Below, one piece after another: positions 54,501 to 61,049 of a stretch of 64,000 nucleotides of DNA. The position numbers were made by a program, and so were the translations under genes. Position 1 is the stretch's first letter, and every line of letters starts with the position of its first letter. The notes under the pieces were generated by a model, which worked only from the letters and a program-made list of their open reading frames with translations, was not told the origin of the DNA and ran no database searches. Location of the stretch: NCBI RefSeq assembly GCF_039871655.1, contig NZ_JBDPLZ010000005.1, positions 186,001 to 250,000 of the forward strand. The letters are read 5' to 3'. The stretch is from Actinocorallia sp039871655. GTDB lineage: Bacteria; Actinomycetota; Actinomycetes; Streptosporangiales; Streptosporangiaceae.

Positions 54501-54777
54501 GCACCACCAGCTGACCTCACACCAGGACACCCGCACGCTGGAGAGGTACACCTACCGCCCGTACGACGGCCGGGTGATCCTCTACAAGGCGCCTCTGCCC
54601 ACCCCCTGGGCGGTGCAGGACGCGCGTTACATCGATCTCGACGAGACCAACGGCCTGGGCCCGCTGTGCCCGCGCCTGGAGATCGTCGAGGTGACGGACA
54701 CGCATCACCTCAACCTGCTGGACCCGCCCGGCGTGCACATCATCGCCGGGCACCTGGCGGGGGAACTGGCCCGATGA
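48505..54777 (+). CDS. Type I polyketide synthase: ACP-KS-AT-DH(inactive)-KR-ACP-carrier(degenerate)-TE
   Basis: 2090 residues from ATG 48505 (GGGGGA upstream). Order: ACP1 with Ser53 (GLASRDAV); KS with Cys284 (DTACSSSL), His415 (EAHGTGT) and His453 (NLGHMEA); AT with Ser728 (GHSMGE) and GAGH at 825-828 where methylmalonyl ATs have YASH; a DH remnant from His995 lacking the catalytic His loop; KR with TGGYGGIG from 1392, Ser1520 and Tyr1533; ACP2 with Ser1688 (LGLDSL); a carrier-like domain with Glu1780 in place of Ser (GGQEH); TE with Ser1904 (GGWSFGA). An N-terminal ACP fed by a FAAL and a C-terminal TE resemble Pks13. One condensation and one ketoreduction are predicted. ccr follows 33 bases after the stop. 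Confidence 0.92.
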   Translation: MPETKGSRSPESGNPQLQAEIQNFLISEIAHRAGLVPGEVDVDQPLEEFGLASRDAVAVAGELEELLGRSLPATLVWEHPTISRIAAALSGANPPEAAVAAAPKDGPSRASDEPVAVVGVGCRFPGGINGPEDFWRFLLEEGDAIGEVPEGRWDAFDDGSPEIADLLDKVTRRGGFLDDIAGFDAQFFGITPREAAVMDPQQRLLLEVAWESLEHAGIAPARLRGTRTGVFVGVSAPEYAGLTASDLTKLEAFTATGAALSIVANRLSYLLDLHGPSMIVDTACSSSLVSTHLAVQSLRNGDSDVALAGGVNVLLSPTITMTFDAADATAADGHCKAFDASADGMVRAEGCGVVVLKRLSDARRDGDRVLAVITKTGVNSDGRSNGLVAPNADAQKSLLRDMYAADRHLDYIEAHGTGTFLGDPIEARAVGEALGGGRTEPLLLGSVKSNLGHMEAAAGVTGLIKTVLSLWHRTIPASLHYTSPNPHIPFDELNLQVVAERRPWPSHEDRPPRAGVSAFGFGGTNAHVTLEAVEETERTVEAAPVRTFPLSDVAADRLPAYAEALLAELDAREAGDGVDPHDLADTAATLRRRDPRGRARAAVVARDLEGLRSGLTALAGGTPHPAVVTGMTVGTPGRPVFVFSGYGAQRPGMAQSLLEEESAFAEAIDDLDGLFVEEADLALWDLLESGRMPEGPAEIMPVLFAVQIGLARMWRSYGIEPAAVVGHSMGEVAAAVVSGALGLADGVKVIVRRSRLMTALVGGGGMAVLGCGLPELADYDGPEVHPAVLSSPRQTVVTGDNEAIEAVLAWASGRGYLARQVKAEGAGHSPQVEPLLPELRELLAELKPKAGTVPMYTTALEDPRKLLDGSVPLDAEYWAANLRNPVRLADAVTAAAQDGHRTFVEINAHPILSMAVGETLEGSGALITHTLKRAPKGQETDDTVTFHTRLATLAVHGHRTVTAADGAIIDLPRAPWRHERHWMDGARRVAGSDVHPLLGSHVELPGEDRHAWQGRLAWDGALLPAAALAEMALAAGAEIGADAVRGLAVHRLVALSDETTLSTTLSEDGHVEIHTRTPAGTWARVASAEAVEAAGEPMAEAGAGSAVVEAAVRGSRHYRLHPEVFDRCLKLLSAEVGEPGWLPESIAELRVFGPTHRGGRCRVNVEHTEQGVVGEVLLHDEDGAPLLAATGVLLARPEDVPVPLADKLVESVWAPSELAEEPRDGGEPEGVLVVDDLDWSDTEKALKALITPDVRHVVLVPPVRDEALVLAVAGAARALSSQRLWLVTRGAQPVLPGEAGRPAQSFLTALVRVLGFEQPGLRTTLIDLPAGLGGRLGADELALVRREIAAGTADTEIAWRDGVRHTSRLAAARLPEGKPRRAVRRGGAYIITGGYGGIGLVTARLLAGRGAGRIVLSGRSGPSPEAEKAIARLRESGVDIGVVLGDIAAEGVAERLVEVAREGGRKLCGIVHGAAGMADRLIAEIGPEDLHRVWTPKVVGAWRLHEAAPDDLDFFVVHSSAAALLGSPGQGSYAAANAALDALVAHRRAQGLAGTTVNWGTWSQVGGATDVNVTVIEPISPEEGAEALEALLAFDRPATGVLRFDAAKAVELFPEIKQMPFYEALVAAAGTAAVQDDWAGPDALRGMPADEARKAIRDRVMQRVSSILGFDASRLDPSVPLTELGLDSLVAVRIKSAIEHDLGLTVPPSVLLQGASVDVFEEWAAGELGIGGTAEHTKDDSGYVMPRDAAERTAARLFEEQLGLERVSVADDFFALGGQEHQADRIHAALEAEFGVRLDRMELFADPTAEGVADVIRAVEEEAARQTVRPLQPLGDGRPFFAAHPAGGTTGCYRQLAELIGTAQPFYGLERWEDAPSVEERAARYVEHILATQPEGPYRLGGWSFGATLAYETAQQLSAAGHEVEFVALFDGGVPLPTDDDEDNLAKRFAGFAAYLTETYGMEVKLDYEELAGKSEDEMFALVAERTAPVMASLPPAVLHHQLTSHQDTRTLERYTYRPYDGRVILYKAPLPTPWAVQDARYIDLDETNGLGPLCPRLEIVEVTDTHHLNLLDPPGVHIIAGHLAGELAR

Positions 54778-54810
54778 CCGAAGAAGGCGCGACCAAGCTG
54801 AGGAAGAAAC

Positions 54811-56127
54811 ATGTCTGAACTGCTCCAGGCCGTGATCAACGGCGCCTCCCCCGAGGAGCTGCTCGCCACCGAGCTTCCCGAATCGTTCCGCGCCGCCCAC
54901 ACACTGCGCGACGAGGTGGGGATCTTCGAGGGCGAGACCGACAAGGACGTGCGCAGGTCGATGCACGTCGGCGAGGTCGCCATGCCGGAGATCGCGCCGG
55001 ACGAGTGCATCGTCGCGGTGATGTCCGCGGCGATCAACTTCAACACCGTCTGGTCGGCGATCTTCGAGCCGGTCCCGACCTTCGCCTTCCTGGAGAAGTT
55101 CGGCCGCCAGGGCTGGTACGGCGCCCGCCACGACCTGCCGTACCACATCCTCGGCTCAGACGGCTCGGGCGTCATCGTCCGCACCGGTGTCGGCGTCAAG
55201 AACTGGAAGGTCGGCGACAAGGTCGTCATCTCGCCCGCGTACGTGGACGAGGAGGACCACGCCTCCTACGACGACGGCATGATGACCGAGACCCAGCTCG
55301 CCTGGGGCTTCGAGACCAACTTCGGCTCGCTCGGCGAGTTCTGCGTCGTCAAGGCCAACCAGCTCATCAAGAAGCCGGCCCACCTCACGTGGGAGGAGTC
55401 GGCGTCCAACACCCTGTGCGCCGCCACCGCCTACCGCATGCTGGTCGGCAACCACGGCGCCCGGATGAAGCAGGGCGACGTCGTCCTGGTCTGGGGCGGC
55501 ACCGGCGGCCTCGGCTCCTACGCCACCCAGCTGGTGAAGAACGGCGGCGGCATCCCGGTCGCGGTCGTCAGCTCCGAGGACAAGGCGGCCCTGGTCCGCA
55601 GGCAGGGCGTCGAGCACGTCATCAACCGCAGCGAGCTGGGCCTGGGCTCGGAGGGCTTCCGCAACCGCAAGGCCGGACGCATCCTGGGCGAGGCGATCCG
55701 CGCGCAGGTCGGCGAGGACCCGCAGATCGTCTTCGAGTACCTCGGCGCGGAGACCTTCGGCACCTCGGTGTACGTGGCCAAGCGCGGCGGCAAGATCGTC
55801 ACCTGCGGCTCCTCCACCGGCTACCAGCACCAGTACGACAACCGCTTCCTGTGGATGCGGCTGAAGAGCATCGTCGGCTCGCACGGCTTCAACTACCACG
55901 AGGCCGTCGAGACCAACCGCCTGATCAGCCTCGGCATGATCCACCCGACGCTGTCGAAGGTCTTCGACCTCGACGGCGCGGGCGAGGCCACCCGGGCCGT
56001 CCAGACCAACCAGCACGTCGGCAAGGTCGCCGTGCTGTGCGCGGCCCCCTCCGAGGGCCTGGGCGTCGACGACCCGGCGCTGCGCGAGAAGATCGGCGAG
56101 GACAAGATCAACCTCTACCGCGGCTGA
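54811..56127 (+). CDS. ccr: Crotonyl-CoA carboxylase/reductase
   Basis: 438 residues of the zinc-independent medium-chain dehydrogenase family. It reduces an enoyl-CoA with NADPH while fixing CO2, giving ethylmalonyl-CoA or longer alkylmalonyl-CoA. The CO2-pocket residues known from Kitasatospora CCR (Asn81, Phe170, Glu171, His365) match Asn76 (AINFNTVW), Phe167-Glu168 (WGFETNFG) and His358 (GSHGFNYH). The NADPH loop is VWGGTGGLGSYATQL. It follows the PKS on the same strand with GAGGAA before the ATG, so it likely supplies the PKS extender unit. Confidence 0.95.
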   Translation: MSELLQAVINGASPEELLATELPESFRAAHTLRDEVGIFEGETDKDVRRSMHVGEVAMPEIAPDECIVAVMSAAINFNTVWSAIFEPVPTFAFLEKFGRQGWYGARHDLPYHILGSDGSGVIVRTGVGVKNWKVGDKVVISPAYVDEEDHASYDDGMMTETQLAWGFETNFGSLGEFCVVKANQLIKKPAHLTWEESASNTLCAATAYRMLVGNHGARMKQGDVVLVWGGTGGLGSYATQLVKNGGGIPVAVVSSEDKAALVRRQGVEHVINRSELGLGSEGFRNRKAGRILGEAIRAQVGEDPQIVFEYLGAETFGTSVYVAKRGGKIVTCGSSTGYQHQYDNRFLWMRLKSIVGSHGFNYHEAVETNRLISLGMIHPTLSKVFDLDGAGEATRAVQTNQHVGKVAVLCAAPSEGLGVDDPALREKIGEDKINLYRG

Positions 56128-56158
56128 GGCCGGCGGAGGCGCTCGAACGCCTGATGGG

Positions 56159-56192
56159 GAAGGCCACCCGCGGACGTCCGCGGGTGGCCTTC
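56159..56192. terminator. Hairpin terminator after ccr
   Basis: A perfect 16-bp stem (56159-56174 with 56177-56192) and a CG loop, between ccr and the convergent regulator gene. Confidence 0.88.
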
Positions 56193-56219
56193 TTCGGTGG
56201 TGCTCGGTACCGGTGGTGC

Positions 56220-57488
56220 TCAGTAGCGGCGGAAGGTGATGACCTCGCCGCTGACCGCGCGCTGCTGCTCCCCGGAGCCGGTGGAGGCGGTGCTGCCCTG
56301 CTGGAGGCGGCGGGCCCGCAGGACGATCTCCAGCTCGAAGCGGAGGTCGGGGTCCAGGAGCTGGTCGCCGAAGAGCTCCTCCAGCTGCCGCAGCCGGTAG
56401 CGGACGGTCTGCGGGTGGACGTGCAGGCGCATCGCCACCTCGTTGGCGTTGCGGCCGGACTGGAGCCAGGCCAGCAGGGTCTCGGCGAGCCGGTCCTGCT
56501 GGCTGTTGCGCAGGTGCGCCAGCGGGGCGAGGCGCAGCTCTGCCAGCGAGCCCAGCAGCGTCTCGTCCTGGAACAGGATCAGCGTGGACATGTGGTCGAC
56601 GCACCGGATCACGCCGTGGGCCTCGATCACCCCGCGCTGGGCGAGTTGGAGCATCTGGCGGGCCAGCAGCATGGAGCGGGCGGCCTCGGTGACCGGGACG
56701 GTCGGGCCGATCACCCCGCTGCAGTCGGCCAGTGCCCGGTCGACGAGTTGGGCCCGGCCGGGTCCGTCGGGGTCGGGGATGATCAGCGACGGCTGGGTGC
56801 GGCTCAGGTCGGACAGCACGTCCGGCGGGAAGGCCGGGGGCCGGGTGTCCTGGTGGCGGATGTCGAGGGCGACCGCGGCGACCGTCCTGGGCACCTGCCA
56901 GTGGGCGGCGGCGGCCAGGTCCGCGATGGCCTCGGGGCCGGCGGAGGGGTCGCTGAGCATCAGGTCCAGCAGCCGCCTGCGGCGGCGCTGCATCTCGCCC
57001 GCCGCGGCGGCGCGGGCCTGGTGGTAGCCCTCGGCCGCGGACTTGGCGATCTCGTTCTGGTGCAGGAAGACCGCCTCGCCCAGGGCCGCGATGACCCGGG
57101 GGTCGAGATCGTAGGCGTTCTCCGAGAGGCGCCGCCAGGCGACCAGGCCGCCGATGCGCATGGCGGCCTGCAGCGGGTCGAGGCTGCGGCCCTCGCCGGC
57201 CTCTCCGCGGCCGATGGCCTGGAAGAACTCCGAGTCCGGAGGGCCTCCGGAGGCGGCGATGCGGTCGACGAAGTGTTGAAGCGCGCGTTCGACGATCGTC
57301 CTGAGCATGATCGCGTATGGGCCGTCACCCCGTGAGTACTCACGGACCTGGGACTGGATCTCCGCGATCATCTCCTCGGCGAGGGAGTCGAGATGCGGTT
57401 GGATGTGCTCGGCCAGCTCGCTGGGGATGTTCCCCCAGGGGATTTGATCAGGACGGGTGCGAGCGGGGAAGCTCGCCTCTGCTGTCAC
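56220..57488 (-). CDS. PucR/CdaR-type transcriptional regulator, candidate regulator of the lipid cluster
   Basis: 422 residues from GTG 57488 (GGAGG nine bases upstream). A helical N-terminal sensor region (PSELAEHIQPHLDSLAEEMI, RTIVERALQHFVDRI), a GGDEF-like central part, and a C-terminal PucR helix-turn-helix: RLAETLLAWLQSGRNANEVA and LHVHPQTVRYRLRQLEELFG. PucR-family FasR activates fatty acid synthesis genes in streptomycetes. Position next to ccr and the PKS makes this cluster its likely target (inference). Confidence 0.87.
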   Translation of the reverse strand: MTAEASFPARTRPDQIPWGNIPSELAEHIQPHLDSLAEEMIAEIQSQVREYSRGDGPYAIMLRTIVERALQHFVDRIAASGGPPDSEFFQAIGRGEAGEGRSLDPLQAAMRIGGLVAWRRLSENAYDLDPRVIAALGEAVFLHQNEIAKSAAEGYHQARAAAAGEMQRRRRRLLDLMLSDPSAGPEAIADLAAAAHWQVPRTVAAVALDIRHQDTRPPAFPPDVLSDLSRTQPSLIIPDPDGPGRAQLVDRALADCSGVIGPTVPVTEAARSMLLARQMLQLAQRGVIEAHGVIRCVDHMSTLILFQDETLLGSLAELRLAPLAHLRNSQQDRLAETLLAWLQSGRNANEVAMRLHVHPQTVRYRLRQLEELFGDQLLDPDLRFELEIVLRARRLQQGSTASTGSGEQQRAVSGEVITFRRY

Positions 57489-57996
57489 GCGGTGACCTCC
57501 GTTCGGCACTGGCCCCGCGCGCCTTGGGGCTGTCGGTCAAGCTCGCCACGGATGTGGCCGAAGAGGGGTTTGTTACAGGACTGTGGGGCAAATCATGTCC
57601 CGAGGTGTCCCAGATCGCCAGTGTAGGTGCGGTGGCGACCAGGATCGGCCGGGTTGGGAGCGCAACTTGTGATGAACTTCTCGCCTCCTGAGCCGCCCGC
57701 CGCCTCTCGGGTGGAAGGGGCGTCCTCGGCTCGGGAGCGGAACCGCTGGCGGAACGCTCTTTATCAGATGCTGCTCGCCGGTCAGGGCTCTGTGAAGGTG
57801 TGGTATTGCGCATAGTCTGTTCGTGCCTTAATTGTTACTAAACTCCTCCATTTTCCTTTTTGGGAGCGTTCCCGGCGTCAGCGGATCAGGCTCCGAAGAG
57901 GATTCTCGTGACATGACCCCGTCATGGGCGATCTGGTGCTTCTCCCGTGACTCCCGGTGATTATCGTCAGAAGAGGCGTCGCATCCGGGGGGACGT
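57489..57996. other. Long intergenic region, no gene recognised
   Basis: 508 bases between the PucR regulator and the sensor kinase. Short open frames here have poor codon bias and no ribosome sites. The stretch at about 57795-57870 is AT-rich and T-rich (TTGTTACTAAACTCCTCC and then a C/T run), suggesting promoters. There is no response-regulator gene, although the following kinase would usually be paired with one. Confidence 0.55.
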
Positions 57997-59340
57997 ATGA
58001 GGCTGCGGCCGCGGTCCATCAGGGCCCGGGGTACATTGCTGGCCACCATCGTGGCCGCCGTGTTGCTGTGCACGCTGGGGGTGACGGCCGCGTGGCTCTT
58101 CCGGACGCTGACCTACGAGGAGGCCCAGAGGTACGCGGAGAGGACGTCGGCGAGGGTCGTCGAGGACGTGCGGTCAGGGTCCCTCGGGCCGAAGATCGAG
58201 GCGGACCCGAACGCACCGATAGTCCAGGTCTTCGACGCGAACGGCAAGATGATCGCGGCTACACCGAGTGCCGTGGACCGGCCTCCCCTCAGCACGATGC
58301 GCCCGTCTCCCGATGATCGCACGGCCACGTTCGCCCGGTGCTTCCCCAGCGGGAACTGCTATGTGGTCCGGGTGGTCAGGACCGGCGGCGAGCCCGACGC
58401 CCCGGTCGTGATGGTGGGGTCTCCGCTGCCCCGGTTCCTGGCCAGCGGGCTGGGCGACCTGTTCAACGCGCTGGTGGTCGGCGCGGCGATCGGGCTGGTC
58501 GGGGTGCTGAGCTGGGTGGTGATCGGACGGGCGCTGCGGCCGGTGGACGAACTGCGCGCCCAGTACGAGGAGATCAGGGCCAGCGACCCGAGCCGCCGGA
58601 TCCCCGAGCCCCAGGGGGAGGACGAGATCTCCCGGCTGGTGCGGACCGTCAACCGGACGCTGGACCAGATGGAGCGGGCGCTGGAACGACAGCGGCAGTT
58701 CGCGTCCGACGCCTCCCACGAACTGCGCACCCCGATTGCGAGCCTGCGCGCCAATCTGGAGGACGCGCTGCTGCATCCCGATGACACCGACTTCCGCGAG
58801 GTCGCCGAGGCGGCGCTGCGGGCCACCGACCGGCTGGAGCTGATCGTCACCGACCTGCTGCTGCTGGCCCGGATCGGCACGGGCAGGGAGAACTCGGAGG
58901 ACCTCGACCTGAGCCTGCTGCTGCGCGGCGAGGTGAACCGGGACGTGGCGACCGACATCGAGCCCGGGCTGCGCGTCCACGCGGTCAGGAACGAACTGAG
59001 CCGGCTCTTCTCCAACCTGCTGGACAACGCCCACCGCTACGGCGGAGGCGAGATCAGGTTGGCGGCGCGGCGGCACGGCACCGAGGTCGAGGTCGCGGTC
59101 ACCGACGAGGGGCCGGGCATCCCCGAGTCGGAACGGGAGCGGATCTTCGGCCGGTTCACCCGGCTCGACACCGCGCGCAGCAGGGAGGCCGGGGGCACCG
59201 GGCTGGGCCTGGCGATCGCCAGGGAGGTGGCGCTGGCCCACGGGGGCAGCCTGAGGGCGGAGGACACGCCCCGGGGCGCCAGGTTCGTGCTCCGGCTGCC
59301 ACTGCTCCCGGAGGATCAGGAGCCGACGGCGGACCGCTGA
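57997..59340 (+). CDS. Orphan sensor histidine kinase (HAMP-HisKA-HATPase)
   Basis: 447 residues from ATG 57997. Two membrane helices (about 13-35 and 150-172) flank an outer sensor of about 115 residues with a Cys pair (RCFPSGNCYV). A HAMP segment (GRALRPVDELRAQYEEI) leads to HisKA with phospho-His241 (SDASHELRTP), the N box LLDNAHRYGG, and G boxes DEGPGIP and GGTGLGLAI. It is complete. No adjacent response regulator is present. Its 3' end overlaps the convergent hydrolase gene by 25 bases. Confidence 0.93.
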   Translation: MRLRPRSIRARGTLLATIVAAVLLCTLGVTAAWLFRTLTYEEAQRYAERTSARVVEDVRSGSLGPKIEADPNAPIVQVFDANGKMIAATPSAVDRPPLSTMRPSPDDRTATFARCFPSGNCYVVRVVRTGGEPDAPVVMVGSPLPRFLASGLGDLFNALVVGAAIGLVGVLSWVVIGRALRPVDELRAQYEEIRASDPSRRIPEPQGEDEISRLVRTVNRTLDQMERALERQRQFASDASHELRTPIASLRANLEDALLHPDDTDFREVAEAALRATDRLELIVTDLLLLARIGTGRENSEDLDLSLLLRGEVNRDVATDIEPGLRVHAVRNELSRLFSNLLDNAHRYGGGEIRLAARRHGTEVEVAVTDEGPGIPESERERIFGRFTRLDTARSREAGGTGLGLAIAREVALAHGGSLRAEDTPRGARFVLRLPLLPEDQEPTADR

Positions 59341-60089
59341 CCTTCGGCCGCGGCCACGGTGCGCCGGATGATCCCGGCGGCGGCCTCGGGTCCGCAGCCC
59401 CGGGGGAGGTCCCCGCAGCCCGGCAGCCACATGTGGCGGACGTGCGGGAGCCTGTCGCGGGCGCGCAGCGCCTCGGGCGGGGGCGTCCGCCGGTCCCTGC
59501 CGCCCCACGCGAGCGTGACGGGGACGTCCGCCAGTTCCCCGGTGAACCGGGCGGGTCGGCGGGGACGGGGCGGGGCGGGCTCCCACATCACCTCGGGGTC
59601 GACGACCAGTGCCTCGGCGTCGGCGGGGTGAGGCCGCCCATAGAGCGTGCGGAATCTCAGCGACTCCTGGAGCGGGGACGCGAGGAGCCGTTCCAGGACG
59701 GCTCCGGGGAGGGAGGCGCCGAGCCTCATCGCCTGCAGGACGGCGTCGGCATAGCGGGGGCCGGTCCGGGGGGCGAATCCGGAGGGGGAGAAGGCCGTGG
59801 CGGAGGCGACGAGGGCACGTTCGGCGGCCTCCAGCGCGAGCAGCCCTCCCAGGGAGTCGCCCGCGATGTGCGGGATCCCCAGCCCGAGGCCGGAGAGGGC
59901 GAGCTCCAGGTGGAGGATCAGAGAGCCGGGCTCGGAGTCGGGGAGCCCGTCGGGGGTGCCGCCCAGCACGATGATCTCGTGGTCGCGGGCGAGCAGGTCG
60001 GACACCGGTTCCCAGTCGGCGCGGCGGCCGGGCCCGGGGAGCAGGACCAGAGGCGGTCCTTCGCCCCGGCGTTCGAAGACGACGTCCAT
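59316..60089 (-). CDS. Alpha/beta hydrolase with atypical catalytic triad
   Basis: 257 residues with the fold order of small esterases and lipases: oxyanion region LVLLPGPGRRADWEP, nucleophile Ser in GDSLGGLLALEAA, and late WGGRDRRTPPPEAL. The expected GxGHxP His region reads LPGCGDLPRGCG, with Asp in place of His, so the usual triad is incomplete. Activity is uncertain. No operon partner; convergent with the sensor kinase. Confidence 0.75.
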   Translation of the reverse strand: MDVVFERRGEGPPLVLLPGPGRRADWEPVSDLLARDHEIIVLGGTPDGLPDSEPGSLILHLELALSGLGLGIPHIAGDSLGGLLALEAAERALVASATAFSPSGFAPRTGPRYADAVLQAMRLGASLPGAVLERLLASPLQESLRFRTLYGRPHPADAEALVVDPEVMWEPAPPRPRRPARFTGELADVPVTLAWGGRDRRTPPPEALRARDRLPHVRHMWLPGCGDLPRGCGPEAAAGIIRRTVAAAEGQRSAVGS

Positions 60090-60193
60090 GAGCGGAGGCT
60101 AACCGCCGGTAACTACCCGGTCATATGTCCTATGTCACAAGAAATCGCTGAAAATCAGCGCAAAAGTGACATGGAAACTAATGCGGCGAAACT

Positions 60194-60763
60194 TCAGGAC
60201 ACGGCAACCTGAGCGGGGAGTTCCTCCGCCGCCCGCGCCGCCGGGTCCCGGTGCTCCAGCGCCATGCGCAGCTGGGCGCGGCCCCGGTGGATCCGGCTGC
60301 GCACCGTGCCGATCTTGACGTTGAGGGTCGCGGCGATCTCCTCGTAGGTCAGGCCCTCGATGTCGCAGAGGACGACCGCGACCCGGTACTCGGGGGCCAG
60401 CGCGTCCAGGGCGCGCTGGACGTCGGCGTCCAGCGCGGCGTCGTCGAGGATCTGGTCGGGACCGCGCTCGCGGCTGCGCAGGCGCTCGGCGGCCTCGTCG
60501 GTGAGGGCGTCGAAGCGGATGCGCTGGCGGCGGCGGGCGCCGTCGAGGAAGAGGTTGGTGGTGATCCGGTGCAGCCACCCCTCGAAGGTGCCGGGAGTGT
60601 AGGAGGACAGGGAGCGGAAGACCCGGACGAAGACGTCCTGGGTGAGGTCCTCCGCGTCGTGCCTGTTGCCGGTGAGACGGTAGGCCAGCCGGAAGACGCG
60701 GCCGGAGTGCTGGGAGACGATCTCCTCCCAGGTGGGCGGGGTCCAGGCAACCGGTGTGCTCAC
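60194..60763 (-). CDS. ECF sigma factor, SigE-like
   Basis: 189 residues; GTG 60763 with AAGGGGG upstream. The region-2 block FRLAYRLTGNRHDAEDLTQDVFVRVFRS and FEGWLHRITTNLFLDGARRR, and region-4 LTYEEIAATLNVKIGTVRSRIHRG, are close to mycobacterial SigE, an envelope-stress sigma factor. Unlike that locus, no RseA or HtrA gene follows; downstream is the hydrolase. The anti-sigma factor, if any, must be elsewhere. Confidence 0.9.
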   Translation of the reverse strand: MSTPVAWTPPTWEEIVSQHSGRVFRLAYRLTGNRHDAEDLTQDVFVRVFRSLSSYTPGTFEGWLHRITTNLFLDGARRRQRIRFDALTDEAAERLRSRERGPDQILDDAALDADVQRALDALAPEYRVAVVLCDIEGLTYEEIAATLNVKIGTVRSRIHRGRAQLRMALEHRDPAARAAEELPAQVAVS

Positions 60764-61049
60764 TTCGCATCGCCCCCTTGCGTGGTTGCCGAATCGTTAT
60801 GCACAGCATGTCGATTCATCCATAAGACCGCTGTTAACTCCACCGCTTTTCGGGGGTGTTCACCGTCACTCTGCGCCGGTTCCCCTCATGAAGGTTGCGC
60901 AATGGGCCCTCAAGGTGCAGAAGTCGGGCAGAAGTTGAGTTCTGTGATGGACCTAACCGAGATGTTTTGTCAGCAGAGTCTTGCTGTGTAACGCGAGCGA
61001 AACGGAAGATGTCCGGAACCCGCGTCCACAACCCCCTCGGAGGCGCCGC

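Noticed and set aside
50875..54507. A 1210-codon open frame opposite the PKS
   Set aside because: Shadow of the PKS frame at high GC; no recognisable domain and no ribosome site.
57627..57815. Short open frame in the gap before the sensor kinase
   Set aside because: 62 codons, poor third-position GC, no ribosome site and no similarity I recognise.
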